Assembly: GCA_045114665.1 (NCBI GenBank)
Contig: JBGUKW010000124.1
Location: 1-8,574, forward strand
From: CADAWZ01 sp045114665
Lineage (GTDB): Bacteria; Vulcanimicrobiota; CADAWZ01
Direction: 5' to 3'
DNA length: 8,574 nucleotides
The notes beneath the pieces are model-generated. The model was not told the origin of the DNA. It did not search any database and saw only the letters and a list, made by a program, of their open reading frames with translations. Shown here in pieces: positions 1 through 6,035 of this stretch. Position numbers and translations under genes: made by a program. Each line of letters starts with the position of its first letter. Within the stretch, counting starts at the first letter, position 1.

Positions 1-1
1 T

Positions 2-58
2 AAAAAAAAGAAAGAAGCAGTAAGAAATATCCGTGAGGATTTCAATTCCATTATGTGA
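2..58 (+). CDS. Possible C-terminal tail of an upstream gene (partial)
   Basis: One frame is open from the window edge to TGA at 56-58 and reads KKKKEAVRNIREDFNSIM. The other two frames stop at 1-3 (TAA) and 20-22 (TAA... in frame 3), so this is the only forward frame that could carry a protein through the first 50 bases. A lysine-rich stretch followed by an amphipathic end is a plausible protein C-terminus, but 18 codons are too few to prove coding. If real, it ends 33 nt before glgB and could be the preceding gene of the same operon, since no terminator lies between them. Function cannot be told. Confidence 0.3.
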   Translation, partial: KKKKEAVRNIREDFNSIM

Positions 59-91
59 GTATATTTAATCACATTTTGAGTAGCAGATTGT

Positions 92-2557
92 ATGATAGAA
101 AAATCACTTACACCTGAGCAGATGTACAGCGTTATCTACTCAGATACAACAGACCCATTTTCAGTATTGGGATTACATGTTGAAGAAAACGGAAAAATAG
201 CAATCCGCTGTTATGATCCTTATGCAGAAACAATTTTTGTAAAAGATTTATCAGACAATTCAAGATACGAAATGCAAAAACTTCACAAAAGTGGATTTTT
301 TGAGATAATACTTGATGATAAAACTGAAAATTTCAAATACAAATTAATAAAAATAGATTCAAATGGCAATGAAACAGAAGAATATGATACATATTCATTC
401 CTTCCAATACTATCTGAAGAAGATTTATATTTATATAACAGAAGCAATCTAAATTTTGCATATAACTCACTCGGAGTTCACATTGTAGAAAAAGAGGGAG
501 TAAAAGGAACTGTTTTTGCAGTATGGGCCCCAACAGCAAGAAGAGTTAGTGTCGTAGGCGACTTTAACAAATGGGATGGAAGAGTACATACTATGCGTTT
601 GAGAGGCTCTTCAGGAATATGGGAACTATTCATTCCTGAAATACTTGATGGCGATCTCTACAAATACGAAATATATACACAGTATAGACAGAATATCCTA
701 AAAATGGATCCATTTGCATTTAGAACAGAAAAAGTCCCAAATACTGCTTCTTATGTGTATGACATAGACAAATATAAATGGAATGATAGCGAATGGATGG
801 AACAACGCAAAAAACGCAACTACAGAAATGAGCCAATGTCCATTTATGAAGTACATCTTGGTTCTTGGATGAGAACTGCAGACGGCAAAAATGAAATGTT
901 AAACTATGTCGATCTTGCAAACAATCTCGTAAAATATGTAAAAGAAATGGGATATACTCACATAGAGCTTCTTCCTGTGGCAGAACATCCATTTTCAGGT
1001 TCATGGGGCTATCAAGTAACAGGTTACTATGCACCAACAAGCAGATTTGGCACTCCAGATCAGTTCATGTATTTAATTGACATTTGCCACCAAAATGGAA
1101 TTTCTGTAATTCTCGATTGGGTTCCAGCACATTTCCCAAAAGACATATATTCACTTGCAAGATATGACGGAACATGTCTTTATGAACACCAAGATCCAAG
1201 ACAGGGTGAACATATGGACTGGGGAACACTTATTTTCAATTTTGGAAGAAATGAAGTTAGAAACTTCTTGATTTCAAATGCACTATTTTGGTTTGACAAA
1301 TACCATGCAGACGGTTTGAGAATAGATGCAGTAGCTTCGATGTTATATTTGGATTATTCAAGAAAACCTGGTCAGTGGATTCCAAATAAATACGGTGGTC
1401 ATGAAAATTTAGATGCAGTCGATTTCTTGAAACAGCTAAATACTGTTATTGGTAAATATTATCCAGAAGTTATGATGATTGCAGAAGAATCAACAGCTTG
1501 GCCTTTAGTTTCTGCTCCTGTATATATGGGAGGTCTTGGATTTAGCTATAAATGGAATATGGGCTGGATGAATGACATGCTCAGATATATGTCAACAGAC
1601 CCACTTTACAGAAAATACCACCAATCAGCTATAACATTCTCCTTGATGTATGCTTTTTCTGAAAAATTTGTACTTCCACTATCCCACGATGAAATAGTAC
1701 ATGGAAAAGGTTCTCTCATAAATAAAATGCCTGGTTCAGATGATCAGAAAGTTGCAAATCTAAAATTGTTATTTGCATATATGTTTGCACACCCTGGCAA
1801 AAAATTGTTATTCCAAGGAAGCGATTTTGGACAACCTGCAGAATGGAACCATGACAAGAGCATAGATTGGCATTTATTGAATTATGAACCATTCAGCCAA
1901 ATAAGCAGATTCACAAAAGATCTATTACATGTATATAGAGAAAATCCAGCTCTATATCAAATTGATTTTGACAGTAAAGGCTTCCAGTGGATCGATTTCA
2001 AAGATTCAAATAACAGTGTCGTCTCATTTATCAGAAAAGATGAAACAGGTAGAAAACTTATAATAGGTGTATTTAACTTTACACCTGTTATGAGAAGACA
2101 TTATAAAATAGGAGTTCCTGCCGAAGGATTCTACAGAGAAATCTTAAATTCCGATTCTGCAATATATGGCGGTTATAATTATGGAAATTTAGGCGGAGTA
2201 TATGCAGAGCCAGAGCCAATGCATGAAATGCCATATTCTATTGATTTAACACTTCCTCCACTTGGTGCTTTGTACTTTGCAATAGAACTTCCAGAACCTG
2301 AGCCAGTACAAGAACCAGTAGTTGAAGAATCTAAAGCAGAAAAAATAAAGGTTGAGGAAGTCAAAAAAGAAGAGGATAAAGTTGAAGTTCCAAAAGTTGA
2401 GGAACCAAAAATTGAAGAAGTTAAAAAAATTCGTTCTAAAAGAGCCGAAGCAACAAGAAAAAGAGTTGAAGAATTAAAGGCTTCAAAAGCAGAAAAAAAG
2501 ACTGAAGAAGAAAAAACTGCTCCTAAAAAAAGAGTCAGAAAATCTTCAAAAAAATAG
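92..2557 (+). CDS. glgB: 1,4-alpha-glucan (glycogen) branching enzyme GlgB with Lys/Glu-rich C-terminal extension
   Basis: GlgB (GH13) cuts an alpha-1,4-glucan chain and rejoins it through an alpha-1,6 bond, making branches in cytoplasmic glycogen. Seen in the sequence: an N1 module carrying DPFSVLGLH (residues 21-29), a CBM48 module around 124-225 (VWAPTARRVSVVGDFNKWDG), then the catalytic barrel with SWGYQ (304-308), region I DWVPAHF (342-348), region II DGLRIDAV with nucleophile D412 and R410, region III IAEES with acid/base E465, and region IV LSHDEIVHGKGS with D533. These match E. coli R403, D405, E458 and D526 at a constant offset of 7, so the enzyme should be active. The beta C-domain ends near 732. 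Residues 733-821 are an extra tail, first Pro/Glu-rich, then K/E repeats, ending in a basic patch; E. coli GlgB is 728 aa. The start has only a weak SD (GAG near 77-79), but no other ATG fits the N1 module. The next gene follows after 13 nt and is probably cotranscribed. Confidence 0.97.
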   Translation: MIEKSLTPEQMYSVIYSDTTDPFSVLGLHVEENGKIAIRCYDPYAETIFVKDLSDNSRYEMQKLHKSGFFEIILDDKTENFKYKLIKIDSNGNETEEYDTYSFLPILSEEDLYLYNRSNLNFAYNSLGVHIVEKEGVKGTVFAVWAPTARRVSVVGDFNKWDGRVHTMRLRGSSGIWELFIPEILDGDLYKYEIYTQYRQNILKMDPFAFRTEKVPNTASYVYDIDKYKWNDSEWMEQRKKRNYRNEPMSIYEVHLGSWMRTADGKNEMLNYVDLANNLVKYVKEMGYTHIELLPVAEHPFSGSWGYQVTGYYAPTSRFGTPDQFMYLIDICHQNGISVILDWVPAHFPKDIYSLARYDGTCLYEHQDPRQGEHMDWGTLIFNFGRNEVRNFLISNALFWFDKYHADGLRIDAVASMLYLDYSRKPGQWIPNKYGGHENLDAVDFLKQLNTVIGKYYPEVMMIAEESTAWPLVSAPVYMGGLGFSYKWNMGWMNDMLRYMSTDPLYRKYHQSAITFSLMYAFSEKFVLPLSHDEIVHGKGSLINKMPGSDDQKVANLKLLFAYMFAHPGKKLLFQGSDFGQPAEWNHDKSIDWHLLNYEPFSQISRFTKDLLHVYRENPALYQIDFDSKGFQWIDFKDSNNSVVSFIRKDETGRKLIIGVFNFTPVMRRHYKIGVPAEGFYREILNSDSAIYGGYNYGNLGGVYAEPEPMHEMPYSIDLTLPPLGALYFAIELPEPEPVQEPVVEESKAEKIKVEEVKKEEDKVEVPKVEEPKIEEVKKIRSKRAEATRKRVEELKASKAEKKTEEEKTAPKKRVRKSSKK

Positions 2558-2570
2558 AAAGGACTAAAAA

Positions 2571-2939
2571 ATGAAACGACTAATTGCAATTTTTGCTTTT
2601 ATTATTTTATTATCATCAGTTTCATTTGCTCAAAATCTCATAATATTTAGAGATTATACAAAAAGAGATACTGGAATGAGAAGTAGAGCTAATTATGGAA
2701 AAACTTGGGTAAAAGAATATTTTGGAACTGTTGAAAAAATTGATACATCTGTCAATTGGGATAGATACATAATCATAAAAACAGATGACAACCAAACAGT
2801 CAAAGTAAAAGTAGATAAACTAACAGACTATCGCCCTTCTAAATCGGCTTTGAGAGAAGGCATTAGAATAAATGTAAAAGTTGACAGTGAAGGATATGCT
2901 TCATTTATTGAAATAGGACGATACATGACAGAAAAGTAA
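2571..2939 (+). CDS. Small secreted protein of unknown function
   Basis: This encodes 122 residues with a clear Sec signal peptide: K2 R3, a hydrophobic core at 4-17, and probable cleavage after SFA (residue 20), leaving a mature chain of about 102 residues with no cysteine. The mature part alternates hydrophobic and charged residues in strand-like runs (WDRYIIIKTDDNQTVKVKV, GIRINVKV, ASFIEIGRY), which suggests a small beta-barrel such as an OB-type fold; this is inference and I recognise no family. The start is supported by AAGGA at 2559-2563, 7 nt before the ATG. It lies 13 nt after glgB and just before an intrinsic terminator, so it is likely the last gene of the glgB transcript. A functional link to glycogen is not evident, since the product is exported and GlgB is cytoplasmic. 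Confidence 0.85.
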   Translation: MKRLIAIFAFIILLSSVSFAQNLIIFRDYTKRDTGMRSRANYGKTWVKEYFGTVEKIDTSVNWDRYIIIKTDDNQTVKVKVDKLTDYRPSKSALREGIRINVKVDSEGYASFIEIGRYMTEK

Positions 2940-2953
2940 AAAATATGGACGAG

Positions 2954-2997
2954 AAAAGGCTAAATGTCAAAATTTTCGGACATTTAGCCTTTTTTTT
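2954..2997 (+). terminator. Intrinsic terminator ending the glgB unit
   Basis: A 15-bp perfect stem (2954-2968 with 2979-2993; AAAAGGCTAAATGTC on the left arm) with a 10-nt loop runs into eight T (2990-2997). It starts 14 nt after the stop of the small secreted protein. It lies inside the longest possible frame of the next gene, which argues against that gene's earliest ATG at 2945. Confidence 0.93.
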
Positions 2998-3003
2998 ATT
3001 TAT

Positions 3004-3010
3004 GAGGGAG
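3004..3010 (+). promoter_or_regulatory. Shine-Dalgarno deciding the antiporter start
   Basis: GAGGGAG stands before TTG at 3014: GAGG (3004-3007) has 6 nt spacing and GGAG (3007-3010) has 3 nt. The two in-frame ATG codons have no such site: 2945 is preceded by AAAAAT, and 3002 by the T-tract of the terminator. It overlaps the ATG at 3002, so only one of these two starts can use it, and the sequence favours TTG. Confidence 0.5.
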
Positions 3011-3013
3011 AAA

Positions 3014-4336
3014 TTGGAACAGAATAACAAAGAAACAAAAATATATCGTGAATTAGGATTTAGATCATTACTTCCATTTATAGTTTTTGTAATATTCTAT
3101 TTCGGATTCGCAATAGCAACAAAAGATTTTTCAAAAGTGCCAATGACAGTTGCCTTTTTAATATCTTCTGCAACAGCTTTGGCGTTAAATACAAGAGAAA
3201 AATTAGGAACAAAATTAGAAGTATTTGCACAGGGTATGGGACATAAAGACATAATGATAATGTGCCTCATATTCATATTAGCAGGAGCATTTACTGCAAC
3301 ATCAAAAGCAGTTGGTGGAATAGATTCAGCTGTAAAAATAGCATGTCATATAATACCACCTAATTTAACAACTTCTGGATTATTTGTTACATCTGCATTG
3401 ATATCTCTTGCTGTTGGAACATCATGTGGGACAATAGCAGCAATAGTTCCAATTGCAGTATCACTATCACAGACTTTAGGGTTAAATCCTGCTGTATTAA
3501 TAGGAGCAACAGTTGGCGGGGCAATGTTTGGAGATAATCTCTCATTGATTTCAGATACAACAATAGCTTCAACAAGAAGTCAAAATGTAGAAATGAAAGA
3601 TAAAATGATATGTAACTTTAAAATAGTTGCAATACCTGCCATATTATGTGGATTGATATACATGTTGCCAATATTTTCAAATGCCACAGGAACAGCAAAT
3701 TTAGAAAGTATTGGATTAGATAATATTATAAAAGTTCTCCCATATATATTGCTTTTAATCTGTGGAATATTGGGAATAAATGTAATGTTCCTACTTCTTG
3801 CAGGAACAGCATTTAACATCATTACAGGTGTATGTTATGGAATATTTGACATTTTCACAGGATTTATCTACATAGGCGATGGCACAGTTGAAATGGCAAC
3901 AACTCTTATAGTTGCAATGCTTGCAGGAGGTTTGTTAATTCTTGTAAAAAGTCATGGTGGAATAACATATATAATAAAAGAAACAGGAAAAAGAATCAAA
4001 GATAAAAGAAGTTGTGAAATAGGAATCTGTTTTTTAGTAGCCATGACAAATCTATTTACAGCAAATAATACTGTTGCAATCATAACATCTGGAGGAATTG
4101 CAAAAGAATTATCACAAAAATATGATGTTTCTCCACAGAGAACTGCAAGCCTATTGGATATAACTTCATGCTGTGTACAAGGAGTAATCCCATATGGATC
4201 TCAAATTCTCATTGCAACAAGTCTTGCTTCATCTGTAGCAATCAGTTCATTTGGAATAATGCAGTATATGTTCTATCCAATTTTAATGATTTTTGGACTT
4301 GCAATTTCAATATTATTTACAGCAAACAAAAAGTGA
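3014..4336 (+). CDS. NhaC-family Na+/H+ antiporter-type membrane transporter
   Basis: This is a polytopic inner-membrane protein of 440 residues from the TTG start, with about ten to twelve hydrophobic segments. NhaC-family proteins exchange Na+ for H+ across the membrane; some members move other solutes, so the ion is not settled here. Hallmarks seen, numbered from TTG: VGTSCGT (134-140), the GDNLSLISDTT signature (173-183) with its conserved acidic and polar residues in a transmembrane segment, ANNTVAI (350-356) and VIPYGSQ (391-397). Family length and motif order are normal and there is no frameshift. The open frame reaches back to ATG 2945, but its first 19 codons translate the terminator hairpin and T-tract, so they are unlikely to be protein. 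TTG 3014 has an SD; ATG 3002 (444 aa) is the alternative. I see no convincing promoter between terminator and start, so expression may depend on read-through. The last codons carry the promoter of the downstream RNA. Confidence 0.88.
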   Translation: MEQNNKETKIYRELGFRSLLPFIVFVIFYFGFAIATKDFSKVPMTVAFLISSATALALNTREKLGTKLEVFAQGMGHKDIMIMCLIFILAGAFTATSKAVGGIDSAVKIACHIIPPNLTTSGLFVTSALISLAVGTSCGTIAAIVPIAVSLSQTLGLNPAVLIGATVGGAMFGDNLSLISDTTIASTRSQNVEMKDKMICNFKIVAIPAILCGLIYMLPIFSNATGTANLESIGLDNIIKVLPYILLLICGILGINVMFLLLAGTAFNIITGVCYGIFDIFTGFIYIGDGTVEMATTLIVAMLAGGLLILVKSHGGITYIIKETGKRIKDKRSCEIGICFLVAMTNLFTANNTVAIITSGGIAKELSQKYDVSPQRTASLLDITSCCVQGVIPYGSQILIATSLASSVAISSFGIMQYMFYPILMIFGLAISILFTANKK

Positions 4337-4345
4337 TGTTATATT
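4316..4345 (+). promoter_or_regulatory. Sigma70-type promoter for the structured RNA
   Basis: The -35 box TTTACA (4316-4321) matches five of six consensus bases. An 18-nt spacer leads to -10 TATATT (4340-4345), also five of six. Expected transcription start is near 4352. The -35 box and most of the spacer lie in the last codons of the antiporter gene, and the -10 box lies just after its stop. It is the best-matched promoter in the window and stands directly before non-coding sequence that begins the outermost helix. Confidence 0.65.
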
Positions 4346-4351
4346 ATTCAA

Positions 4352-4645
4352 ATTAGTGAACAGCTGACTTAACTCGTTTTGCTAGTTATCTTTTTGCCTA
4401 TTTAACAGGTAAAAGAATTGTTACGGTGTAAGTCATCAATTCCGCTCCTCTAGCGAAGGATGTTAAAAATTGGGTGCAGTTCATAAATTTAGGGACATTA
4501 CGGTGCTTTTCGGTAAAAATGACCTAGTGAGCGACTTATACATAAAAGCTCAAAAATATCTTAATTCGCAAATTTTTGATATTTTAAGAAAACGGACGGG
4601 AATTCTCGGTTACTTGTATCCGAGATGAAAGTCCGTTATTTTTTT
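4352..4645 (+). ncRNA. Putative free-standing structured small RNA, family not recognised (~290 nt)
   Basis: No convincing ORF fills this stretch, yet it has a promoter, a terminator and dense pairing between. Helices seen: P1, 4350-4354 with 4486-4490, an A-A mismatch, then 4356-4361 with 4479-4484; inside it P2, 4365-4371 with 4429-4435, capped by hairpin 4392-4399/4407-4414 (loop ATTTAAC), and P3, 4443-4446 with 4452-4455. P1 thus closes a multi-branch domain. After it come P4 (4490-4493/4523-4526 and 4496-4499/4518-4521), P5 (4529-4532/4548-4551), P6 (4553-4560/4578-4585) and the terminator stem. P1 and P4 compete for base 4490. By hand count G+C is about 35%, against about 16% in the following leader, as expected for structured RNA in an AT-rich genome. 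I looked for signatures of RNase P RNA, tmRNA, SRP RNA, 6S RNA, T-box and group II introns and found none. Exact ends are inferred. Confidence 0.6.
4591..4645 (+). terminator. Intrinsic terminator closing the structured RNA
   Basis: The lower stem AACGGAC/GTCCGTT (4591-4597 with 4631-4637) is joined by a purine-rich internal loop (GGGAAT against TGAAA) to an upper stem TCTCGG/CCGAGA (4604-4609 with 4620-4625). It is followed by TTA and seven T (4639-4645). The internal loop could form tandem G-A pairs, so the element may also be a functional domain of the RNA rather than a plain terminator. Confidence 0.8.
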
Positions 4646-4691
4646 GAAAATTGCTATAAAATCAAATAAGAAGGAAAAAAGATAAAATTTA

Positions 4692-4719
4692 GTGAAATTA
4701 TAAAAGTTAAAATTATAAT
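4692..4719 (+). promoter_or_regulatory. Candidate promoter of the Tudor/Cys-rich gene
   Basis: A perfect TATAAT (4714-4719) stands 16 nt after GTGAAA (4692-4697, four of six to TTGACA). Start would be near 4726, giving a leader of about 33 nt. An alternative is the extended -10 TGCTATAAA (4652-4660) right after the RNA terminator, which lacks a -35 box. The region is so A/T-rich that chance matches are easy. Confidence 0.35.
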
Positions 4720-4721
4720 AC

Positions 4722-4747
4722 AAAAATCAAAATATAATTTGATTTTT
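4722..4747 (+). repeat. A/T-rich inverted repeat abutting the ribosome binding site
   Basis: A 10-bp perfect stem (AAAAATCAAA at 4722-4731 with TTTGATTTTT at 4738-4747, loop ATATAA) ends exactly one base before the SD AGGAGA (4748-4753). It could tune translation of the GTG-started gene, or serve as an operator just after the candidate TATAAT. No T-tract follows in a terminator position other than its own arm, so termination is unlikely. Confidence 0.45.
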
Positions 4748-4758
4748 AGGAGATCAAA

Positions 4759-5856
4759 GTGTGTTTAGTAGATAAAAAAGTTAATCATAAGATATTTGGC
4801 GAGGGAATTATAAAAAGCTGTGATGAAAAATATCTACATGTAGTTTTTGGACAAGAAGAAAAAATTTTTTCTTATCCAAGTGTATTTGAAAAATTCATCA
4901 CAATAGAAGACAAAGAAGCTAAAGAAAAAATAAAATCTGACATTGAAATTCTTCATGAAAAAGCTCAAATTCTTCTTGAAGCCAAAAAGAAAAAAGAAAT
5001 TCAATATATTTCTCAGCCAATAGAGCCTCAAAAGACTTCAACAAAACTTCTTGAAGCAACAAAGACACCATCTCAAGAAACTGTTGTAGCTGAAAATAGT
5101 GAAACAAAAACTGTTTCTAAACAAACCAAAAGCCGTTCAAAAGGTTCTATAAAAAATTTGGCTATCAAATTTAATTACTGTGATGGTGGTCAATTTGATG
5201 ACAATATGGGATATTGTGGAATATGTAGCCCATCACAGATGGATTACAATGTAAATAAACAGAGAAATAATAAAATTTGTAACTCTCCTGAATGTGTATG
5301 TAAAAAATTTTTATTTGGAGAAATACAAGAAGAAGATTTCAAAAAAATCGTCGATTCAAATACATTTATATGTAATGAAAGAGACTTGCTAAAAAATTGG
5401 AGAATAAAAATTGATTCATCCAAACTTGCTGGAATTTTGCAAGATAGTCTCGTAATCATGACCACAAAATTCAAAAGCACAGACGAAAAAGATAGATTTG
5501 TATTTGCAGTTTTTATGACAGCAGGTACTTTAAAAGAAGGAGAATCTGAATTTATAGTTGCTGATGAAAAATACAGAATTGAATTAAAGAAATCTGAAGC
5601 AGTAAAAATTAAATTTTGGAATCACCATACCCAAACAGGAAAGACAAAAAATAATTGGGGAACAACTTCTTTTAAGCTATTGACACCAGAAGATTCAGCT
5701 TCTATTTTGAAAGAAATTTTAGAAACAAAAATCGGTACTGATGAAGAAAATATAGCAAGAGACTTATATGAACATTTTGCAGAAATTAATGATTTAGATT
5801 TAAATCTTCTTGAAAGAGACACAGACGAACAATCTCAACAGATGGAATTATTCTAA
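4759..5856 (+). CDS. Tudor/SH3-like and Cys-rich protein of unknown function with C-terminal clamp-binding-like motif
   Basis: 365 residues starting at GTG, set by AGGAGA (4748-4753) 5 nt upstream. Residues 6-49 (VNHKIFGEGII, VVF, KIFSYPSVFEKF) form the small SH3/Tudor-like barrel known from the C-terminus of UvrD/PcrA and from many hypothetical proteins of low-GC bacteria. Residues 50-80 are a charged likely coiled coil and 85-130 a Lys/Ser/Thr linker. Residues 135-345 form a domain I recall only from uncharacterised proteins: C141-DGG, C153-x2-C156, C174-x4-C179-x-C181, then DRFVFAVFM (245-253) and KFWNHH (285-290). The cysteines could bind Zn or an iron-sulfur cluster. The chain ends in an acidic linker and QMELF (361-365), which fits the QxxLF sliding-clamp motif of repair and replication proteins such as MutS. 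A role in DNA metabolism is inference. No signal peptide or membrane segment, so cytoplasmic. It has its own terminator and appears monocistronic. Confidence 0.85.
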   Translation: MCLVDKKVNHKIFGEGIIKSCDEKYLHVVFGQEEKIFSYPSVFEKFITIEDKEAKEKIKSDIEILHEKAQILLEAKKKKEIQYISQPIEPQKTSTKLLEATKTPSQETVVAENSETKTVSKQTKSRSKGSIKNLAIKFNYCDGGQFDDNMGYCGICSPSQMDYNVNKQRNNKICNSPECVCKKFLFGEIQEEDFKKIVDSNTFICNERDLLKNWRIKIDSSKLAGILQDSLVIMTTKFKSTDEKDRFVFAVFMTAGTLKEGESEFIVADEKYRIELKKSEAVKIKFWNHHTQTGKTKNNWGTTSFKLLTPEDSASILKEILETKIGTDEENIARDLYEHFAEINDLDLNLLERDTDEQSQQMELF

Positions 5857-5873
5857 ATTTTATATGCTTTTTC

Positions 5874-5906
5874 AAAAGTGTTGCTAAAAAACGCAACACT
5901 TTTTTT
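5874..5906 (+). terminator. Intrinsic terminator after the Tudor/Cys-rich gene
   Basis: An 11-bp perfect stem (AAAAGTGTTGC at 5874-5884 with GCAACACTTTT at 5893-5903), loop TAAAAAAC, ends in seven T (5900-5906). It begins 17 nt after the stop codon. Confidence 0.92.
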
Positions 5907-5941
5907 ATTTTCAACAAATGTTTATTTTTTTTCACATGTTT

Positions 5942-5970
5942 TTGACATTTTTGTAATTAATTTGTAAACA
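5942..5970 (+). promoter_or_regulatory. Candidate promoter of the EF-hand protein gene, overlapping a palindrome
   Basis: A perfect -35 TTGACA (5942-5947) lies 17 nt before TAAACA (5965-5970), a weak -10 that is preceded by TTTG. The 10-bp palindrome AACAATTGTT (5967-5976) overlaps the -10 box and start region and could be an operator. An alternative promoter is TTGTTA (5972-5977), 17 nt, TATAGA (5995-6000). Which one is used cannot be decided by eye. Confidence 0.4.
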
Positions 5971-6035
5971 ATTGTTAATATATTAGGAATATCATATAGA
6001 CAAGATAAAAATTAAATTTTAAGGAGATAAAAATT

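Noticed and set aside
2179..2589. 136-codon open frame on the - strand opposite the GlgB tail
   Set aside because: It is a shadow of the K/E-rich tail: GAA/AAA codons read as Ser/Phe-rich sequence on the other strand. No RBS or homologous motif.
2881..2909. Perfect TTGACA as a promoter for the antiporter
   Set aside because: It lies inside the coding sequence of the small secreted protein, has only TTTATT at 17 nt, and any transcript would meet the terminator at 2954-2997 before the gene.
2954..2997. Terminator as a riboswitch or attenuator of the antiporter
   Set aside because: The terminator begins 14 nt after the previous stop, leaving no room for an aptamer or antiterminator; it reads as an ordinary end of the glgB unit.
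4168..4356. 62-codon + strand frame overlapping the antiporter end
   Set aside because: It lies out of frame within conserved NhaC-family coding sequence and runs into the RNA promoter; composition is that of a shadow frame.
4471..4480. GGGTGCAG resembles the start of a T-box antiterminator sequence
   Set aside because: The rest of the T-box consensus (the GGTACC part) is missing, no specifier hairpin is seen, and the downstream gene is not an aminoacyl-tRNA synthetase or amino-acid gene.
4604..4645. GATGAAAGTCC near the RNA 3' end recalls RNase P GAGGAAAGTCC or group II domain V
   Set aside because: In RNase P this motif is near the 5' end and continues with GGGC-type bases. Here it is the 3' arm of a terminator stem. 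Domain V bulge and tetraloop pattern are absent.
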